Assembly (NCBI GenBank): GCA_020634165.1
Contig: JACKCF010000002.1
Span: 248,001 to 312,000, forward strand
Source of the DNA: Anaerolineaceae bacterium
GTDB taxonomy: Bacteria; Chloroflexota; Anaerolineae; Aggregatilineales; Phototrophicaceae
Reading direction: 5' to 3'
DNA length: 64,000 bases
A program made the position numbers and the translations under genes. Of this stretch, positions 61,340 to 64,000 are shown one piece after another; the stretch's first letter is position 1, and the number at the start of each line of letters is the position of its first letter. The notes below the pieces were generated by a model, which did no database searches, was not told the origin of the DNA, and saw only the letters and a list, made by a program, of their open reading frames with translations.

Positions 61340-62575
61340 TTAATCTGGAATCGGTGACGGCCCTGTATAACGCGCTCGTGGACGAATCAGGCGATCTGTT
61401 TGATACTGTTCCAGGGCATGCGCCACCCAACCCACTGTGCGCCCTAAAGCGAAGAGTGTCATCGGCGTGCCATTGTTCAGGTTGAGCACGCGCCCCAGGA
61501 TCGCAAGCGCAAAATCAATCGTGGTTCGCTGGTCTACCAGGCTATATGCGGCATCCTGAACAGCTTTCGCCAACGCCAAGGCTTCATGGTTCGGCGCGTA
61601 CTCTGCGATCAAATCCAGCAGGGCTGTCGCACGAGGGTCGCCATCCGGGTAAAGTCTGTGGCCAAAGCCAGGGATATAATCACCGCGTTGGAGGCGTTCT
61701 GCCAGCACTTGCCGCGCCGCCTGTGGACGATCCACCTCGCGCAGCATGGCTTCGACACGCTGTGTATGCCCGCCATGTTTAACGCCCTGGAGCGCTGCCA
61801 GCCCCGCCACGACGACTGCATACAGGGTCGAACCCGCGGCCGCGACCACCCGTGCCGCAAACGAAGACGCATTTAATTCATGGTCAGCACACAGGATCAT
61901 GGCTGCGTCCAGCAAGCGCTGGGCATCAGGATTATCCGGGCACAGTCCCTGCTGCAAAGTCACCGCAATCGGCACATCATTGGGAACATCACCCGCAACG
62001 ACCGATACCAGCAAACGCAGCACCCGTGCTCCGGTCCTGATGGCCGCTTCGCTGCGCATATCCAGCGCGGCCAGGTCATCGGCGGCGGCAATCGGCAGGA
62101 TGAACTGCATCGCCTGCATCGGCGTTGGATGCGCGCCATCCATTTCCAGGTGTACCAGCATGGTTTCATACTGGGTCACAGAATCAAAAGCTGTGGTGAA
62201 AAGTGCATGCGCCTGGTCAAAGCTGTCCGTCCACAGCAGAGAAGCGACCCGCTCAATTGTCTCGTTGCGTGCCAGCCAGGTGGCATCATAGCCACGATAG
62301 TAGAGATGGCCGTCCGCAATCAGCGTCAGTTCGGAATCCAAAACAGGCGCGCCCCAGTAGAGCGCACTCTGAGCCAGTTTTTCAGGGTTATTCCGTCCCT
62401 GTTTACGTTCGATGAGTTTATAAACGTCTTCTGCGTGATAGCGTCGTTCCCGGCTGCCCTCACCCTGCGATTCGGAGCGAATCAGGCCCCGGCTTACATA
62501 GGCATACAGCGTATTGCGACTGACGTTCAACGCTTCCGCCGCTTCCTGGGCGGTCATATATCGCGTGCCCGACAT
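61340..62575 (-). CDS. citrate synthase family protein with N-terminal HTH
   Basis: A 411-residue protein. Residues 1-60 form an excisionase/MerR-like HTH (MTAQEAAEALNVSRNTLYAYV then the YHAEDVYKLIE wing). The citrate synthase fold follows from about 65. Active-site residues are in place: H232 in ADHELNAS, H267 in GVKHGG, H306 in GFGHRLYP, D354 in TIDFAL, and R398/R400 near the C terminus. It may be a real synthase with a DNA-binding or regulatory module, or a regulator. Single-gene context on the minus strand leaves the metabolic partner unknown. Confidence 0.9.
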   Translation of the reverse strand: MSGTRYMTAQEAAEALNVSRNTLYAYVSRGLIRSESQGEGSRERRYHAEDVYKLIERKQGRNNPEKLAQSALYWGAPVLDSELTLIADGHLYYRGYDATWLARNETIERVASLLWTDSFDQAHALFTTAFDSVTQYETMLVHLEMDGAHPTPMQAMQFILPIAAADDLAALDMRSEAAIRTGARVLRLLVSVVAGDVPNDVPIAVTLQQGLCPDNPDAQRLLDAAMILCADHELNASSFAARVVAAAGSTLYAVVVAGLAALQGVKHGGHTQRVEAMLREVDRPQAARQVLAERLQRGDYIPGFGHRLYPDGDPRATALLDLIAEYAPNHEALALAKAVQDAAYSLVDQRTTIDFALAILGRVLNLNNGTPMTLFALGRTVGWVAHALEQYQTDRLIRPRARYTGPSPIPD

Positions 62576-62762
62576 CGGTCACTAACGTCCTCTGGTGGCA
62601 TGGACTTATGAAGGCGACACAAAGCTTTATAGTCTGTGCACCGCATACAAAACAGTTTACTGGAAAATGCGCCAGTTGGAAAATGCAAGCGGGAGATCAG
62701 AGGCAAATCATATGAGATGCCTGTTTACCACCTTGCCCATAGGCCGCATTGCCGATGGCCTA

Positions 62763-62768
62763 TATAAT
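62763..62768 (+). promoter_or_regulatory. -10 box of leaderless GT39-like gene
   Basis: TATAAT ends seven bases before the ATG at 62776, with no ribosome site in between, so the transcript likely begins at or near the start codon. No -35 is evident. Confidence 0.55.
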
Positions 62769-62775
62769 GCCGCCC

Positions 62776-64000
62776 ATGAAACGCCTATTCCAAACACCCT
62801 GGTTCTGGCCGCTGCTGGTGATCGTCGTTGTGATACTGGCGACGCTGCCTGTCGTGCTCTATCCATTAGGCCGCGACCAGGGCATGTATGCCAATATCGG
62901 GCGCAGCATCGTCGATGGCGGTATGCCCTACATCAGCATGTGGGACATCAAGCCGCCGCCAATCTACTACCTGTATGCGGCTGCTATCGCCGTATTGGGG
63001 CCAAGCGTCGGGGCGGTACGTGCCCTCGACCTGATGCTGATGCCGATTGCGCTGCTGGCGACCTATCTGCTCAGCAGCCGCTTGGGCAACCGCCGAACCG
63101 GACTATTCGCGGCGCTGTTCCTGGGCGTGTTCTACTTCAGCGAGAGCTTTGAAAATCTCACCCAGAGCGATTCTCTGGCCCTGGTTCCGACCACGCTAGC
63201 GGCCTGGACCGCCTATTTGGCATCCACCAGCGACCGTGCCAGCCGACGCGCCATCATCTACAGCCTGCTGACCGGCTTGCTCTGCGGGGTGCTGCTGTGG
63301 TTCAAGCAGTACTATGCCTTCTTTGTGCTCGCCCTGGTGATTCATCAAATCTGGCAGCGGCGCGCCCTGCCGATAAAAGAGGCGCTGGCCTTCGCTATCG
63401 GTGGGCTGTTAACAGGCGGCACCATCCTGCTGATTTTTGCGAGTCAGGGCATTCTGAACGAAATGCTGATCGTGGCCCAGGGAACCGCCGCTTATAACGC
63501 ACAGGGCTATGCCCTCGATGAATTCCTGTTCGGCATGGGCAACGGCCTGATGTCGCGCTGGCTGCGCTGGTCGCCAGTGATGATCGGCGCAGTGGCTTGG
63601 TTTATGCTGGCCTTCGCCAGACGCGGACGTCCCGCATGGCGCCTCATCTGGCTGTGGATGCTGGCTGCGCTGGCCTTCCTGCTCATCCAGGCCAAAGGCT
63701 TCGATACGCACTGGCTGCCACTTTTGCCGCCCATGTGCCTGTTTACCGCTGATGTGGTTGATTGGCTGATTGGCAGACTCTTAGGGGCGCGGCATGCTGT
63801 GTCCGAGAAAGTTAAAACCAGGGTAAAGGCAAGGCATGCCTTGCCCTTACAGACCGTGCTGGTGTCCGTCATAACCATCGGCGTACTGCTCATCCTGATC
63901 GCCAATACCTGGATTCCGGTGCTGCCCTGGCTGACGGGGCAGGCTACCCAGCATGACTATTATTCACGCTTCGTTGCCGGGGATTTGCGTGCAGCCGAAT
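62776..64000 (+). CDS. GT39/ArnT-like polytopic glycosyltransferase (partial at right edge)
   Basis: About 408 residues from the ATG at 62776 (MKRLFQTPWFWPLLVIVVVI) are present. After TM1 come the acidic loop PLGRDQGMYANIGRSIVDGG with the GRDQ acidic motif, and then WDIKPPPIYYLYA. These match the PMT/GT39 and ArnT layout, in which the acidic residue binds the lipid-linked sugar and metal. About ten helices are visible. The cytoplasmic loop VKTRVKARHALPLQT is encoded by a repeat palindrome. It likely glycosylates proteins or lipids at the membrane. Confidence 0.85.
   Translation, partial: MKRLFQTPWFWPLLVIVVVILATLPVVLYPLGRDQGMYANIGRSIVDGGMPYISMWDIKPPPIYYLYAAAIAVLGPSVGAVRALDLMLMPIALLATYLLSSRLGNRRTGLFAALFLGVFYFSESFENLTQSDSLALVPTTLAAWTAYLASTSDRASRRAIIYSLLTGLLCGVLLWFKQYYAFFVLALVIHQIWQRRALPIKEALAFAIGGLLTGGTILLIFASQGILNEMLIVAQGTAAYNAQGYALDEFLFGMGNGLMSRWLRWSPVMIGAVAWFMLAFARRGRPAWRLIWLWMLAALAFLLIQAKGFDTHWLPLLPPMCLFTADVVDWLIGRLLGARHAVSEKVKTRVKARHALPLQTVLVSVITIGVLLILIANTWIPVLPWLTGQATQHDYYSRFVAGDLRAAE
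63823..63850. repeat. palindromic repeat inside the reading frame
   Basis: The arms GGCAAGGC and GCCTTGCC with flanking GTAA/TTAC form a palindrome that encodes RVKARHALPLQ in frame. A degenerate half copy (AGGGGCGCGGCATGC at 63783-63797, encoding GARHA) lies just upstream. It is related to the AGGGGCAAGGC palindromes at 37073 and 19173. Confidence 0.7.

Noticed and set aside
1..64000. tRNA, rRNA, tmRNA and CRISPR
   Set aside because: No cloverleaf T-loop strings in a plausible context, no long structured RNA, and no regularly spaced repeat arrays were found by eye.

Overview
The window reads as a chromosomal segment of a heterotrophic, mesophilic member of the Chloroflexota (Anaerolineae-like). 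This is an inference from gene content: many carbohydrate ABC importers, ROK proteins, GH13 and GH20 enzymes, secreted PPC and DUF3352 proteins, a citrate synthase with an N-terminal HTH, and interspersed short intergenic repeats. Genes are dense and base composition is near balanced to moderately GC-rich. There are no rRNA or tRNA genes, CRISPR arrays or phage modules that I can see.

Layout. 1-13.8 kb is a divergent sugar locus. On the minus strand a ROK regulator is followed by an oligopeptide-type ABC importer (binding protein, two permeases, two ATPases), a small membrane protein, a ROK sugar kinase and an M81/MlrC-type protein cut by the window edge. On the plus strand are a Gfo/Idh/MocA dehydrogenase, an EamA transporter and a cytoplasmic GH20 beta-N-acetylhexosaminidase. 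Together they suggest import and intracellular breakdown of GlcNAc-containing oligosaccharides. 13.9-17.6 kb is a more AT-rich surface-polysaccharide patch (FkbM methyltransferase, Wzx-like flippase, CgeB-like glycosyltransferase). 17.8-21.1 kb is a CUT1 sugar ABC importer without an ATPase.

21.1-23.0 kb is a gene-poor, repeat-rich stretch carrying a complete IS110-family element. Its ends, CT core, bridge RNA and all four guide segments can be read from the sequence. 23.0-24.4 kb holds a HEAT-repeat protein and a DUF123 (GIY-YIG-like) protein. 24.4-32.6 kb is a maltodextrin locus: MalE, MalF and MalG, a cytoplasmic GH13 and a large secreted GH13, again without MalK. 32.8-37.1 kb has a GT1 glycosyltransferase, a REC-histidine kinase, and a WYL regulator divergent from a DinB protein across a dyad that overlaps both -10 boxes.

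37.1-45.1 kb is a run of secreted proteins on the minus strand: two DUF3352 paralogues and three PPC beta-sandwich proteins. A possible small RNA and a secreted cyclophilin follow. 46.8-49.1 kb has a nucleotidyltransferase gene whose 3' end is duplicated around an AT-rich DUF5677 gene, which looks like a site-specific insertion. 49.8-62.6 kb is mixed housekeeping and signalling: a membrane-anchored glycoside hydrolase, a DUF883-like protein, two MBL-fold hydrolases, a Rid-family protein, a TetR-Nudix pair, two GT4 enzymes, a PAS histidine kinase and an HTH-citrate synthase. The window ends in a GT39-like membrane protein with a repeat palindrome embedded in its reading frame.
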